From Candidatus Bathyarchaeota archaeon (GTDB taxonomy: Archaea; Thermoproteota; Bathyarchaeia; TCS64; B23), in contig JAPDJB010000037.1 of assembly GCA_029259285.1 (NCBI GenBank), forward strand, positions 1 through 13,275: DNA of 13,275 nucleotides. Reading direction: 5' to 3'. Of this stretch, positions 13,179-13,275 are shown in pieces; positions within the stretch are counted from its first letter, which is position 1; each line of letters opens with the position of its first letter. The position numbers and the translations under genes were made by a program. The notes below the pieces were generated by a model that worked only from the letters and a program-made list of their open reading frames with translations, ran no database searches and was not told the origin of the DNA.

Positions 13179-13275
13179 CTACTCCACGATCTTGTAGACG
13201 ATGTCTCCCTCTCTCACCCTATCAACGACTTTAAGCCCTATGAGGTCTCCAGGCTTAGCCTCCTCCATGGCTTCA
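13179..13275 (-). CDS. Translation elongation factor-like small protein, C-terminal part (cut by window edge)
   Basis: The last 31 codons of a minus-strand gene are visible, ending in TAG (13179-13181). They read EEAKPGDLIGLKVVDRVREG followed by DIVYKIVE. The pattern A.PGD.IGLKV...VREGD.VYK matches the end of the beta-barrel (domain 2-type) in the small archaeal proteins annotated as translation elongation factor-like, about 85-90 residues long. These resemble EF-Tu/IF2 barrels without a GTPase domain, and their role is not established. The 5' end is outside the window, so start, promoter and full length cannot be seen. The gene is co-directional with ilvB, and 249 nt separate its stop from the ilvB ATG. 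Confidence 0.7.
   Translation of the reverse strand, partial: EAMEEAKPGDLIGLKVVDRVREGDIVYKIVE

Overview
This window is chromosomal DNA from an archaeon, most likely of the TACK group (Bathyarchaeia-like, low confidence). The evidence is an archaeal ribosomal protein/RNA polymerase cluster (S13-S4-S11-RpoD-L18e), a ferredoxin-bearing RpoD, archaeal TATA/BRE-type promoters, several leaderless or TTG-started genes, and dense, overlapping gene packing with little intergenic DNA. No tRNA, rRNA, CRISPR array or mobile element was recognised.

Layout. 1-663 (minus) is the 5' part of an ECF-transporter S-component-like membrane protein. It is interrupted by an in-frame TGA after 22 codons and runs off the left edge. 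A short divergent promoter region (664-780) separates it from the plus-strand operon rps13-rps4-rps11-rpoD-rpl18e (781-3398). This meets a minus-strand rhomboid protease (3400-4059) tail to tail. A second ECF S-component-like protein (4119-4919, minus) diverges from an AbrB/PhoU-domain regulator (4983-6026, plus) across an AT-rich region with three TTTAAA boxes. The regulator overlaps feoB tail to tail by 34 nt.

The rest of the window is on the minus strand, read from right to left. It holds the end of a translation-elongation-factor-like protein (13179-13275), a roughly 180-nt leader with mutually exclusive hairpins, ilvB-ilvN-ilvC (acetolactate synthase large and small subunits, ketol-acid reductoisomerase), a class II glutamine amidotransferase with a winged-helix-like C-terminus, and a DtxR/FeoA-type iron regulator overlapping feoB.

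How the parts work together. The first block supplies small-subunit ribosome assembly proteins, L18e and an RNA polymerase assembly subunit. The ilv cluster catalyses the first two common steps of valine/isoleucine synthesis. The DtxR-FeoA regulator and FeoB form a compact ferrous iron uptake unit. A perfect inverted repeat, TTTAGG-ATAA-CCTAAA, overlaps the core promoter of the regulator gene and suggests iron-dependent autoregulation. The least ordinary signals are the ilv leader, the iron-box palindrome, the amidotransferase/winged-helix architecture in the ilv operon, and the TGA-interrupted transporter gene.
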